A stretch of 64,000 bases of DNA from Mesaphorura yosii (GCA_009869945.1 WIXG01000301.1:1-64000); one strand, 5' to 3'; positions 24,001 through 37,389 are shown, counted from the stretch's first letter. Notes: generated by a model from the sequence alone, not told the origin. Translations and numbers: made by a program.

Positions 24001-26389
24001 CAATGCGGCAGCGCTATTAAGTGTTGATTTACAGTTGCGAATCGTGACACACAAATGTCAATAACGCCTTAAGCGAGAAGGACAAGGCAGCAGGGCCAAG
24101 CCAGGAGCAAAGGACTTACATTGACTTTGCGTTTGCCAAACACCGCGGGCGTGTTGTACAAGCAAACAACTCGCCTTCGCCGCACGGCGCACAGACCAAC
24201 CAATCTGTTGTTGGCTTGTAAATAAGAGAAAGCGGAGAGGAAACCAAGAACAGCGCCATCAACAGTGACAGCAATAGAAAGTAAACATGATGCGCACGGA
24301 CACGGAGAAAAAGCAATAAGTGAAGTACAATGGAAATAGACCACAACAGACATGTTATAAAATAGAAAAGAGTCAAGGAGAGCTTCTTAAATATTTCAGT
24401 TTCATTTTGTCCAGAATTGGACGCGAAGGACAAACGAATCCCATGCGCTTCGGCGCGACCTGAACTCGTTAAAATGATTGCCTTCTTCGAAACAGCTTGT
24501 TTTTGTTGGGCGAGTACAAAGAATTGTCGGTGCTGGTTTTGAGGTAAAAGTAAAACCGCTCGTCGCAACGCAGCAGCAGAGTATTAAAGCGGAAATACAT
24601 TTCTTAATCACATATTCGATATTTTGCAAGAAGTTTTGAGATTCTCGGGTCCACCGTCCAATTTTTCTCAATTTAAAAATAGAGCATAGAAATAACCTAA
24701 ACAAGGGAGCAGGCAAGTTGGCCCGCTTTTCGGCTGGGTGAGACAGTTTAGGAAGTGAAACTCGTAACATGAAAAGGTTTCTCGGAATATTATCACACTG
24801 ACGGATGAAGCTGGATTTGAGTGACGAGCCGAGGGGATTGCTCTGGCAGGCCATGCAGGCAGGAGAAGAAGTTCTCAGAAACCAAAAGCAGAAGCCGAAA
24901 GATGCTGGAGAGTTCTTTTAATGTAATTATCTGATAATGTCAAAAATGCGTTTCTTCTTTCTCCGAGCTCAAGCCGAGCAGCGAAGCCCTGTCATCTTGT
25001 TTATTATACCACTCAACCTCGTTTATTCGTCATCCGCGTCCTCTCACTTGCGAAAACATTTCCACGTGCAAAACAAACATTTACATGTACGTTTTCTCTT
25101 TTCGGGTCAGAGTTCCATTCTTACCATTTTACGTGGGTAACCTTGCAAATGAGGATATGCGAAGGAGGCGGAAGAGCAAAGACGAGAGCGAGTGTGAGTT
25201 TGGGCAGCGTGAATTCGTAAATGCCAAGGAGCAACATTTCGGGCTCGTGATCTCCTTGCAATCTAAAATCAAGACAGCGCACGGCAAGACGGCTGCAGCC
25301 GGAGCTTTCTCAGCCTTCAGTTTTCAGCTTTCCCCATGAGGGCCAGGCGAGCACCGGGCCGTAATAAATAATAGGCTTTTGATGACACAATTACCATGCA
25401 CAAAGGCAAATGAGCCCCATTATTCTCTGCCGTCTGAGCCTGAGCCTGCGAGTATTTCATTAGGCGCGAGTAGATGCGATGGCAATGAGGACGCTCACAT
25501 TTTCAGCTTTCGTTTGTAACAGCAGCGGCTGGAGCGCAGGTAAAATCTGATATGCACGCGGCACGCTGGTTGCGGTTGCTGCGCTGGCGTAAACACAAAA
25601 TCCCAAATGCGGCGAATAGCGAAGTGTGTTCAATCGGCCGTGAGATCTCTTAATGTAAATATTACCTTGGTGTGTCGCGTCGTCTTGTCCTGTGCATGGC
25701 ACGACCAGGCTAGGCCGTCGACCATGCTGGCACCAGCACAGAGCAGGGAAAAGTGGAGAAAGATGACCTCGTTTATTTGCTTTGCCTTGCTCACAGGCCC
25801 ACAGCGCACTTTATCTATTATCCATGCATGGCGAGGCATTATCTTTTAATTTCATGTCAGCACAGCGCTGTCGTCTATCGTCTGTCTGTCGCTCGTTATT
25901 CGTTTAGAAAGAAGAATACAAACACAAAGCGTAGAGAAATGACAGACAGCTGAGCCTGAAGGTGAAATGCATGCGGGCTGTTCGCCGTTTTTCGCATTCG
26001 CATTCACTACTGCGACGTGGTTTGTGGTATCGAACTCGTTTACTTTAGTTTTTAGTTCTTGACGAGGATGGGACGTGAGTCATGCCATGCGCGATCATTA
26101 AATTGTCAGGTCAAACCTCAGATCTGAGTTCTCGTTCAGAATGACGGGATTGAAATTGAGAGCCTCATAATTGGCGAGTGTGAGGAGTGATAGCCACTTT
26201 ACAGAGTTCGAGTGGGTGGTGAGTTTTGAGTGACGAGTGACGGTTAAGCACTGAACACACAAAATATTTACTCGGCAAACACGTTTGTTATTTATTGTTA
26301 TAATAAACAATTAATATTATTAATAAATAATTGTTAACGCTTTTTAATTGTTATTTATCCCCTCCGTGCTGTGTTTTGTACTTGAAATA

Positions 26390-26677
26390 GATGCTTAGTT
26401 TAAACATGGAGTAAACGGCCGCATGGGAGTAGGAGTAAAACCTACGTCGAAAATTAACTCCTGCGTGTTTGACTGTTAGTTTGCACCTGGAGTTATTCAG
26501 TACGTGAGTTACAAACCGTTTAAAATCTTACGCTCCTTCAAAAATGCAGTGCGTAAGAAAAGCGTTCTTACTCTAAAAAATGTGCGTAAGAGTTAAAAAA
26601 TTGGAGTTGCATAGAGACTGGGGTAAGAATAACCCCTACGTCTACTCCTGAGTTAATGTCAGTGTAAACTAAGCATC
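26390..26677. mobile_element. MITE-like element, TA-flanked
   Basis: A 288-base unit starts GATGCTTAGTTTA and ends with its exact reverse complement, TAAACTAAGCATC, flanked on both sides by TA. The interior has further imperfect inverted matches (GGAGTAGGAGTAAAACCTACG against CCTACGTCTACTCC) and no ORF. The TA flank and 13-base ends fit a non-autonomous Tc1/mariner-type DNA transposon. The ends are still perfect, so it is not very old. Confidence 0.78.
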
Positions 26678-29600
26678 TAATATTGGAACGTTATAAGAAC
26701 TGCCTAATTTACCACGACGTAAAGCCGAAAAGACATATGGAGTTACTTGCCTAGCTGCTTGGCTTGGCAATCGAGTCGAATGACAGTGAAATGACAGAGT
26801 CACCTGTCATTGAGTCATCATCGATCTTCTTCAACGTTCAATTTTCGCTAGCCGAGTTTCCACCATGGTTGACGCATCTCGATCGCTTGACCGTCCGACT
26901 AGCTCTTCCCTCGGTCTCTGGCTTGGCTGTTCCATTTAAAATTCTGATGACGAGACAAAAATGGCTAAAATGGGTTCATTCTGCTGTTCAGGTTCACATT
27001 CACAATTGGCGATCAGGAATAATACAAAGGCAAGGTGCATTAAGGATGGCTATCAGAATCAGAATCGAGTCTTGAGAATTCGGAACCCGTCTGTGGCTCC
27101 GTTCAGGCAGGCAGGCAGCCAGGAAAGTTTACTCCTGAATTATTTATAATCTTCGAATGAGACATTGTGTGGCTGCAAATCTAGTATTGCTTCAATTTCT
27201 TGTACTCGCAGTTGGCAAAGCATGGTATGGCAGTAATAACAGTACAGCACACACCTGAGCGAGTTATCCATAAGAGCTGACGTCAATGGAGTATTCGTCT
27301 TGGAGTCCCAAACGTACAACAAATCCACTTTTCCGATTTAACTTTATTTTACTACTTGCATTGTAGGGCTCCAAATAAGCGAACGTGCAAAGAGGGCAGG
27401 CCAACATGGTCTGGCTTAGCGTGCTTCGTAATTTAACGCCAGTATCGATTACTTATAAATGCCCAATCGTTATTTAACAGTTGTTCGGGGCCGTAAATTG
27501 ATTTTTAACCTCCGGGGAGGTTACACTGGCGTATTTCACCACACAAAAAGGCCACTACAAGTGGATTTAATGCGAAATGCGTACGCGTTCGCATTGCGTG
27601 CTTAAATCCAATTCAAATTCAAAGAGAGACATGAGAGGCCGCAGAGTAACAAGTAAGCAGTGGTTTGATCTTTCCACATCCTGCCGGAATGCAATGATGA
27701 TAGTGCCAGTAAATGGCACTTATCTGCGGTAATCCAATTGCCAATTCTAGACTAAACCGAGCAGCTGAATACACGAATACTGAATACAAAACATCTCTTA
27801 AAGAATTCATTCATCCTTTTGTGGTTATGATTGCCTTGCCTTGGTCTCACCGGTATTTGTGTTCTGTAATGTTGAAGTATGAATATCACTGTATTCTGAG
27901 TTGTGCTGTGCTGTGCCCTGACACGACTGACAGGATGCAGAACGTACGCCGGTGTGAGGCATGAAACGAGAAACGGGAAACGAGCACGAAAAATCTACGT
28001 TGTGCACCTATGACTACGATTTGAGGCAGCATACGAACTCATACAGTACAAAGTTTCCAGCATTCTCCAATCTCACAGGCACAAGCACAGCGAAAAGCGT
28101 ATAAATAATTCATTAAATGTTAAGTGCACGGCTTCGCTATTCGCTTCGCTCTGCGAAAACTGAAAACTGCGAATTTTAGTCTCGAAAGGCAAAGCAAACC
28201 ATAGGAGTGGTTGGTTTGAAGAATTGTTGGACTCATCTCGTCTTGCAACGGAGCAATGCACGATGCTGTGTCTGTAAAATGCATGAGGTGATGATTGCTT
28301 TCTTGATTCCATGAGCGATGTGGCGTGACGTGATGAGGGAGCGGAAACAGAATCCGACTCGAGATGATGTCATAAGTGAGTATGATGCGAACAAAAGAAA
28401 CTCTGCCTTTGGGATCAGCGAAGCGAAGCAAGACAGGGCTACGGGTCGGGTATGAGAACCACTTGGATTTGAGTATGAATTAATTTGATACCTGGACTGA
28501 CTTTGGTATCGTACCAGTATGCACTAAGCATAAAACAGGCTTGCCACACGCCACACGAGTCGCAGCCACGCGTGGCAACGGCAACGCGCTCGCGTTTTTG
28601 CAAAATCTCATTAACATTGAATACATTAAGAAGGCAATGAGAATGGCAATGAAGCTTTGCTAAATGCAAAATGTAGTCGATTTCGAGTTTCGAGCAGGTT
28701 TTTGACAGACAGGGGCGACCGATGCAAGTTTTGAATGTGATTGTGGTCGTGTAAAGTGTATCGCCGTGGTCGTCGTCTTCGTTTGCGTTTTCGCCCGCCA
28801 GTGTCGTGTCGTGGCAGTGTCGCTTTGGTTTTAAGATCAATTAATCATTCAACAAGGATCGAGTTCTATAAATAGTTGTAAAAGTTTGTGGGCAGGCACG
28901 GGCAGGAATTGCTGACTTGAAATACACAGGTGCTAAAATGTTAATGACGTTTGGTGTAAAATTAATACTCATAAGTGCAGAACAGATGAAGACGACGACG
29001 GCGACGATGAGGATGACAAGCGGAATGCGGACACGGTTAGATCCCAATCACTTTGCCAATTTGGCTTCGGTTTTGGCTCCACTATGAAAAAGAAAAGTGA
29101 GGTTCCTCCAATGAACTGTGATGCGACGAACCAAAAAGAGCGCGAATCAACTCTTTTGTGAGTCGTGATTTGATTTTTATAGAGCAATTTGCTGATTTCT
29201 TGCTTTCCGACGAATGCCATTTGAATTGAACGGATACAATTACACTAAATACAATGGCACTGTGGATCGAATCGAACGCGTCTTGAATGCCAAGCAGTAA
29301 GCAAGAGCAATGAAATTGATTTGACCCGCATTGCATAGAGAAATGAGAAGTGAGAAAGGATTTCCATACGAGAACGAATCACATTCGCATTCGCAAAAAG
29401 TGAACGGAAGGAAGGACGACGGAATTCCTTTTGCGTTTTGCCATTTTATTGCAACGCAACGCAGCACAGCACAGAACACGAAATCTAAAACGAACGTGAA
29501 CATGAACAGTTCGATCGATTATGGCGGTCGCTCCCTAGAGATCTCGTACATCGCACTGGAAGCTTTTAAACTAAAAGCTGGAATGTTCGTGTCTAAAAAT

Positions 29601-31089
29601 CTTTCAACCAGCAGCAGCTAACAAGCTGACTGACTCTTTAACAAGACGATAGATGATTGAGCAACTGACAATGATTTAACTTGAGTCAAGTTTGTGTTTG
29701 TGCGTTAATACTCCTCTTATTTTTCATAAATTGCAAAAATTGCGCCGCGGTGGGCGACGATGCTAACTGACGAGACGAGACGAGACACTTTTCTTGTGAT
29801 CTTCATGCATCTTTCCGTACTCATTAGCGTTCACGCCCTCCTCATTGTGTTTGTATTGTGCTCCAGGTCCATTATCCTTTTTGACTGACACGATGTGTAC
29901 TAATGTGCGCCGTCCTTATGAGTGATCACGCCACGGCCTTTATAACCCTGCAAAATTAATGTGTAGAAGATTACGGAAGATTTCTTATTCAATACAACTC
30001 ACTAAAAACGACAGTCACGTTAAGGCGCTTTGTACGAAAATAGGCAATGGCAATAATGAATGAGATGGTAACTTTGTCAGTCAAGTCAAGGCTTTCGATC
30101 GATACGAACGAAAATCTGCTGCTGGAAAATGTAATCATGTTATGAATTCCTTGGAGCTTGTGCAGTGCTCGCATTTTGCGTAGCGAAAGAACACAAGCCT
30201 AGCGTAGCCTGGGCTGATGAGGTTTGCTTGCTTGCGCAAATCTAATCTTATCTAAAAAGCTCAGCTCGTTTTGATATCATAACAGTCTGCTTCCATTTAC
30301 ACACGCTTCACGCTAATGCTATGAAGAATGAAGAAATAGAAAGTAAAAGTTACAGAATCCAAAGTCAATTAGAGCGTCTGCGTCCATGGAGAATTTGGAA
30401 TTTGCCCGAGTCTCGTGAAGCAATCGTGAACGCGAATGAGCTGAATTGGAATTTTGCGAATTGAGTCAAGGAGGATTCGGGCGTCCGGGCCTCGGGATTA
30501 AATCAATAACTTCAACTCGACTCGATCCGACTTACCTCGATTATCTACCAAAACAAACTAAACGTAACGTAAACGCAACGGCAAAGCAATCTCGACTGAA
30601 ACTTTCCAGTTCATGCAAACGCTAACGCAGATTTCATAGTCTCATTTTAAGTGAGGTGACTTAAAGGATGCAAAACGTGACTAAATGAAAGTCGGTAGGA
30701 GGAAGTGCGATAATGGAATTATTTCAAGGCTCGGCCGGAATCAAATGCCACCATTCCGGAACACTTCAGCTCTTCACTCGATTTTCTCCACTCTGCTCGT
30801 GCAGAACTTTCAGCATTCTGCAAAGACTCGATGTTAATGAGCGAATTAAACTTTGTTAATTGGTGGCTTTCCCTTCGCTTTTCGCTTTCCACCGTCCATG
30901 AAACGCTGATGCGGAGGGAGCAGAATTCTTTTATTTTTCTTTGCTTGCTAGCCTGGGAATGTTTACAAATCAAACGTGTACACGTCAAATTGCGTTTCGT
31001 TCCAGCGAATTAAGCAGGCACATAGCAAAGCACAAAGTAAAAGCTGAGAGATTCAACAGATGAAAACTTTCACAAGGCGCATGGCGAAC

Positions 31090-31116
31090 GAGCAGCAGGA
31101 GCAGCAGGAGCAGCAG
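31090..31116 (+). repeat. Three 9-base GAGCAGCAG repeats
   Basis: Three exact copies of GAGCAGCAG in tandem. They lie in a 19-codon frame that starts ATGGCGAAC at 31081, encodes Glu-Gln-Gln repeats and stops at 31138-31140. This is most likely a simple repeat; a small translated ORF upstream of PKI is possible but unsupported. Confidence 0.6.
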
Positions 31117-31925
31117 ATGGACAGGCAGTCAAAGTTTTAATAACCTGAATGTTCTCATCGTAAAAAATCCTCAGAAGTCTTGCCTTTGCGAATTCTTTAG
31201 TTTAGTTGCCTCATAACTTCATCAGCAAGAAATAATTACAAGAGTCCTAACGCGCAGGACACAGGCAGGCCCTGAGCGAAAATGAACTGAAGAACTTTCT
31301 GGTTTCTGGTGTTTATTCCAGGTACATCGAGCCAACAGCCAATGGTCGAGTAATTATATCGATCTGTGGCTAACGCGGAACTTGGACACCTCAAAACTGC
31401 TGAGTGCTGAAGAGGAGCCAGAAGAATCGAAAATTGTGACAATTTTAATTGTGCAGCAACGGGTGATTCTTCAGCTTAGCAGCAGTATCGCATCGTTTGT
31501 TGACGTTTTCCGTTTCGCCGTTCGCGTTCTGGATTGATGTACTTTTGGCTTCGGATCATCGTTTGCAATCGGAAGTGGAATGATGCCGCCAATGGTGCGG
31601 AGAAACTCAAACTCAAATTCAGTGACTTAATAATTCAGCGAGGGAAATGTACTGTGAAATAGTGCGGTGTAAAGAAAGTTGGAAGTAATTTTGCAGCATT
31701 GCTGAAACTGAAGGCGAAAGTGAACGATGTGAATGTTTAATGTAAGTGCAAACGTTTATTCGCAAATGCAAGGAAGAGGTACCAGACAGCAATTTGGCGA
31801 ATTTGGTGCGACGGCACGGTGTTAAGTTTCAATTAGTTGTATGCCTCTCGAATAATAAACCAATTCAGTTCGAGTTCGCAGTGTTCCTACTGTTACTGTT
31901 CCTGAGCAGGTTGTGTTATGTTGTG

Positions 31926-32322
31926 ATGGGTGAGCGTGGTGCAAGTTCCACAGAGCAACCTTCGACCTCAAGTGCCGCCGCCGCGGGAGTGGACATGAGT
32001 GACCCCGCAATCGCCGGAATGACGGCGGATGAGTTGAAGAAGTTTGTCGAGACGGGACGGGCTGGTCGGAGGAACGCCGTGCCCGATGTGAGTCAGGAAG
32101 CCGGTGCAGCGTCCGCTTCAACCGTCGCAGAGGCGCTGGGCGCTCTCTCGGTGAAAGGTAAATTGAAATTTGCGAATACGCGAATGGCAGATTGCCAGTG
32201 TGCACTAAATCCGTTCTAATCCAGGCTTAAACATTAAAAGTAACTGCTTGGTCGTTTTGTTGTCTTGCCTGTCTGCAGATGAAAGCGGTGCGAGCACAAG
32301 TACTGCGGCGAAAGGCTCCTGA
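31926..32322 (+). CDS. PKI: cAMP-dependent protein kinase inhibitor (PKI)
   Basis: PKI proteins are small heat-stable inhibitors that occupy the substrate site of the free PKA catalytic subunit and help export it from the nucleus. Exons 31926-32157 and 32279-32322 join in phase 1 and encode 91 residues (vertebrate PKIs have about 75). The core FVETGRAGRRNAVPD aligns with the PKI signature FIASGRTGRRNAIHD, including the upstream Phe, the three Arg and the pseudosubstrate RRNA(V/I), where Ala replaces the phosphorylated Ser. A following VAEALGALSV may stand for the family nuclear export signal. The N-terminus is longer than usual, with a Ser/Ala-rich lead of about 20 residues. The frame stays open upstream of the chosen ATG, so the start could be earlier. 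Confidence 0.87.
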
Positions 32323-33577
32323 TGAGCCCAACTGAAGCTCCTGCGAGTGTAATTAAGAAATACTAATGAAATGTGAAAGAAGAGTATGAACACGAACACA
32401 AAGTGAACTATATTTTTGAATCTTGTCTGAGCGGCCTGCCCCTGACATTTAATCGTTTAATGGCTGCTAATGTCAGGACTTGAAAAGGAACGCAGAAACG
32501 AATACCTCGTACTACTATTCTACAATGAACCAACAACTACTCTGAAAATACAGTCCAGTGCAGCGCAGCACTCAACGACAGACTCAACGCAACGCAGTTA
32601 AATCGTTAAATGCTTGCAATGCTCGAGGATCCAGCAGCCATTGAGATCTTGACGTAAATTGCCAGTTTAAGCTGTTACGGAACACGGAAACCCGGAAAGC
32701 GGCAAGCTGTTTTATGGCAGGTAGAGTGCTTAGTTAATGTAGTTGATTTGAGTTGGATGGCATTTCGTACTTTCACAAGAGAAATTAAGTCGCGCTGTGC
32801 ATAATTAGATTACTTCATCCTGAGTTATGAACTCCAGACTCCACAAGCCATGATTTTCGACTTGACAGGCACGTGTATTTCACCTTCAGTAAATTAGCGG
32901 AATATTTTCTCTTCCCGTAAATCAACCACTCCCCAAAGACAGACCAGGCCTGGCCAGGCGTGGGTGGTGTGGGCGTCTAAGCGTCAGCTGTATCCACGAA
33001 CGACGTTGACGGACGCGCTCATAACTTTTACCTTTTACGATTTATTGCCTCCACGAAATCCAGTACAACTGGCAAAACTAAACAGTATACAATACAAAGT
33101 ATACAGAGCTTAGCATCAAACGCTCATAAATGAGCGTCTACTCTAGTAGTCTAACTAATTATCACCATTTACATTCTAGTTCCATAAATTCGGACTTGAA
33201 ACCGGTCAATTGCTAAGCTAAGCTACTGTGGCCCTTAAATCTATTTCTAAAACACGTGGACGTGCATGCGCCGTTCACGAAATTGCCAAATTTAATAATT
33301 GAAGCATGTGGCTATTTTAAAGTACATTTACACTTATTACACCATTTTATAAGTAGAAGTACCTAAAATTATGATAAGAGACAGTTCTTTTTATGTGCAT
33401 TTTTGCTTCGTAACAATAAACTGTCCGTCTACTTTACACAGAAGCGTAAAGCTAAAATAAAACAAGTTGAGAAACGGCGTAGCGTGTTGTGGGTAGCTAA
33501 AGAAATAGGAGCCCTTTCAACCATTATTTAATTAATTCCTAATGCGATTAGAGCACTTTTCACCCTTGACTTCCAAA
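32323..33577. other. Convergent intergenic region, PKI to JHBP gene
   Basis: 3' untranslated sequence of the PKI gene and of the minus-strand takeout-like gene. AATAAA occurs at about 33413 on the plus strand and ATTAAA on the minus strand near 33528. A short perfect hairpin (CGCTCAT-AA-ATGAGCG) lies at 33121-33136. No coding exon seen. Confidence 0.45.
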
Positions 33578-36500
33578 TTACAGCAGATCCACCTTCGTGT
33601 TTTGAACATCAGCAAAATGATCCGCTCCCAGCATCGTCAGCGCGCGATTGCTCACGCTTTTCACCAACTCGCTGACTTGCATCGCGATCTTGGGCCGAAT
33701 CTCTTCGAAAATGTCTTTGGAATTGTCATTCAGGAATTTGTTTATCACATTGCCTGCGAAAAGAAGGACAAAGACACGTCAGTTAACAAATTCATTTACT
33801 TTCTTTCAGATCTCGACCCTTAATCTTGCTAGCGAAGCGTCAATGGAGCAGGCTGAAGAAAACCCAAAGATGTTATTCGTTGTAAAAGTAATTCGTTGTT
33901 TCAAGAAACGAAGAAAAGCCCTTACGACTGGGCATAAAACTCACCCCAGACTGGATCTCCGTTGAACAGATTTGTGAGGTGTACTTTCACATTAGCAATA
34001 TCCAAGTCAATGTCGATTTTGTTCATTTGCACCGTTTTCCGGTTGTTCAGGATGACAATTCCGAGTTTCCCTTGACCTTTGGCAGTGATTCGCTCTGCAT
34101 AACGAAAATGAAAGACGTGACACGTGAGAAAGGGCAAAGTTTAATTAACAGTTGACTTGTGACAACGGGCAAATGAATAGAGTTAAGAAATTTCCCGAAC
34201 TCGAACGCAGACGACGTGAATTACGTCATTTGTACGTTTGTGATACTAATTCAACTTAATTTCTTGGAAAATGTGTACATGAATCATAAATAAGAAAGTT
34301 TATCAACTTTGAAAGGAAGATCCTCACAGAACCTTCGAGGTAGGAAAATACGTGAATACAAAACACCGACGTAAGAAAGCAAATGCGGCCGACTTACGAA
34401 GGTTCACAGCGAAGTTGCCTTTGCCACCAACTGGAAAGAAGAACAAGTTGCCCGAGAGTTCGTACTCCCCAATAATTTGCATCTGCGGAATTTCCAGATC
34501 GTAGTCCAACACGCGTCTCTTCATATCAACTCTGTAATCATAGACATAAATATTAGTACACAGTACAAGTACGCAGAAATGTGGTGGCCGTGGCAGCGCA
34601 GCTGAATTAAGGACAGGAAGCGCCGAGCCGTGGCAGCGCAGCGAGATGAATTCAGTTCGTGATTCGCATGAAAAGCGAAGCGATTCTATCCACGCAAGCT
34701 CCCGGATCTCTCCTCCAAGCAGAAAAGCATGCAGCAGAATTCTCAATTTTCTTCCCCGCAACAATTAATATGTAAATTTTGTTATTTGTGGACCCGAATT
34801 ACAAATTATGAATTTACATTTACGATTTACTCGCCGCGCCGATGCCAAACTCATTTTGCGGGATGGAAAAATAAATTAAAAATAACGCGATTCGCGATCC
34901 TTCGACGTCGACGCGACGGTGCGGTGACACGAATGCGGGCATTTTCACGTTTTTATTACGAGCAAAGCCGCCGTCGCGCTCGGCTTCGCGTTGGATGAAT
35001 TTTGTATTCATAATTCAGTGATAGTAAATAGCAAATAAATCAGATTTTTATTTATTGTATTGCCTGACTTTAATTTATATGATAATTTATTTGTGAACCT
35101 GCCGCCCGTCAATTCAGTATACGTTGTACGTGCGAACTTAATTTCTTCTCCAATAACCTGTAACCTTACTTAAGATGGAAGTCAGTCAGTCATTTGTAAT
35201 ACAGACGAATTAAAATAGGTTGAGTTTGAAATAAAAACCCACGCCAAGCAATAAAAGAGCCGACTTACTCAAAATCTGTCTTGTTCAAGTGACCAAGCCC
35301 CATCGCGACGACATTCTTGAATGTGGCAATCACTTTTATCGGGCCGGATCCATGTTCGAAGGAAACACTGCGCAGGCGGAGCGGGTCAAGCGGGGGAATG
35401 TTGAGTTCGGGAATCCCAAATCCATTCCGCAGTCTGGGCCTCAAATCCTGGACGATAAGTCGCAGACATCTGTTGAGGGCGCTGCTGTTGGCAGCGTTGC
35501 ATTTTCGAAATCCACGTTCATCAAACTCCCATTTGTCATCGTCGGCAACGGCGCCAGCGTTTGCGTTAGTGGAATTCGATGGAGTAGTAGCGCCAACAGC
35601 AGCAGCAGTTTCGGGAATTCCTGCATCGAAGCATGCATAAAATCGGCATCAATTCGTGAATTATCGCAATTAAGAAAAATACACTACAAATACTCATTCT
35701 CCGGCCAGTGACCAATGGCCAACCGAAGCATAAGCAAAAGCCTCCAGAACCCGTTCAAGGGGTCTGCACATAATTTCTGAGAACTTCACCAAAACAACAA
35801 AGAAATTACAGAGCACGCATGACATGAGTAAGAAACGAATTCGATACTTACTCGGATTGGAATTGGAATGGAATGGTCGTGACATGCGAACTGCGCGGTG
35901 CAGCGCCGCGAAACGAAGCGAAAGATGAGTGAAGTGGAACCGAACTGGAAATATTGCGCGTTGCGTGACTGAATTCTGACAAACCGTTCGGCTTGGTCGT
36001 TTGTATAATTTACAATTGCAATCCATTCCCATTTTTTGTACTCCCTTGTCGGTTGTCGATTAACGAAGAAAATATGAGTTCAATTTGTCATGCAACATCA
36101 GAAATTAATGGCGGCTCCCAACGCCAACGCACGTGAACAATTTTGATAATTAAATTATGCAACAGTCACGGGCCACCGACGGCGAGTGGGGACGGCAATT
36201 CGGCAGAATAAATTGTCAATTTCTTTATGGCACGGCATGGCCCGTTAAATTACACTGATGCCGGTATCGTTTTCATGGTCGTAATCGGTTCAACGCGTGG
36301 AAGCTTCGAATAAAATCGTTCCTACCTGGAGTGGCATGGTAGAATTTTGTCATTAAGTTTTGGGAGAGGCGAAAAGAAACAAAAGTTGCGTGCGTGTGCA
36401 CTCGTTCTCTTGTTTGCAATGAAGAATGCTCTCACAAAAAGCAAGGCAAGATGAAGGTCTCAAGAGGGCTTAAGGCTGAAGATTTCTCCTAGTTTTCGCG

Positions 36501-37389
36501 TTGACTAAATTTGGCTATTGTGCCATGCCATACCGTTGCCGTGATCATGATTACGAGACGATGACAGGCATCAGTTCACGTAAACTCGTGAACACTCATT
36601 CATTCACTGCCTGATTTGATTTACACAAGCACACGGCTGAATAAAACTCGAGCACGAGTTTAGTAAAACAAAAGCTGTGAGTTGGTTAACAAAAGTCTTA
36701 AGAAAGAAAGAGACTTGAGGGCTTTTGTGTTGAAAAAGAAATCGGCACGTCTGAAAATCTTGAAATGGCACTACAAATCCAAAACAAGCAACCGATACGG
36801 ATGGCAATTGGCAATGGTAATTAACCGTAATGAGCTGGTGCTCCTTACCTTCACTTGCGGCCGCGACCAATTTTGGCTCTGATTCTGACGGCAACGATGA
36901 CCGTGACGACGAGGAATTCTTCACCTGGTCGAACTTCGTTGGAGCAGCCAGCAAATCTGCCGATGAGTTTGACGCACTCGAACTGGAAATGGGCGTAACT
37001 GGCTTTGGCGTTGACGCAGCAGGCGGTTCGCCGTCTGTCTGGTTCAGCGGAGTTTGAGCATTTGAAGTTGTTGCATTTGTAATCGCACTTATAGATTCTG
37101 GCCGCGTCGACGTCGATGGCGTTGGCGGTGTCGGCGGTGAGCTCGTAGAAACAATTGAACTGATTGTCGTTTGAGTGATTGCTTCGACAGCTGCGAGCGA
37201 AGAATTAAAGGCGCTGGGGCTCGTGGGCTCCTGCTGAGGCCTGCAGGTTACTAATCTGGAGCATCCCACTAGTAGTACTAAAACTAATGGAACCGCTCGT
37301 ATATTCGCTTGGGCACTTGTACTTTTAACAGTCACACCTCCTGAAGAACTTTGGTTCACCACTCGGATTATAGCCTTCTTGAGAAACAT
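33578..37389 (-). CDS. Takeout/JHBP-family protein with mucin-like N-terminus
   Basis: Takeout/JHBP proteins are secreted lipid carriers of arthropods that bind juvenile hormone or other hydrophobic ligands. Minus-strand exons: 37389-36849, 35620-35269, 34531-34398, 34094-33945, 33753-33578, all phase-consistent; 450 residues. The domain starts with the Cys pair (FRKCNAANSSALNRC), then FGIPELNIPPLDPL, then IPQMQIIGEYELSGNL, NLFNGDPVWG, and VINKFLNDNSKDIFEEIRPK near the end, as in the family. Usual members are about 250 residues. Here a Ser/Thr/Pro-rich stretch of roughly 130 residues with several NxS/T sites, probably O-glycosylated, separates the signal from the domain. A hydrophobic segment at residues 30-49 (AVPLVLVLLVGC) serves as a signal peptide or anchor with an unusually long N-terminal lead. 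Confidence 0.88.

Larger units (their letters stand above)
18066..31925. other. Gene-poor stretch of about 14 kb
   Basis: Apart from the 3' untranslated region of CIN85 at its start and the inverted-repeat element at 26390-26677, I see no gene here. ORFs up to 150 codons occur on both strands, but they have chance-like composition, no family resemblance and no splice partners. The end of the stretch should hold the promoter and leader of the PKI gene. Long introns or untranslated exons of CIN85 or PKI, and non-coding RNAs, cannot be excluded by eye. Confidence 0.5.

Noticed and set aside
24116-24568. Minus-strand 150-codon ORF rich in Leu and Phe
   Set aside because: The hydrophobic run looks like a translation of pyrimidine-rich DNA. 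Composition elsewhere is random and no gene context supports it.
31081-31140. 19-codon ORF with Glu-Gln-Gln repeats as a micropeptide
   Set aside because: It is explained by a three-unit 9-base tandem repeat; there is no other sign of translation.
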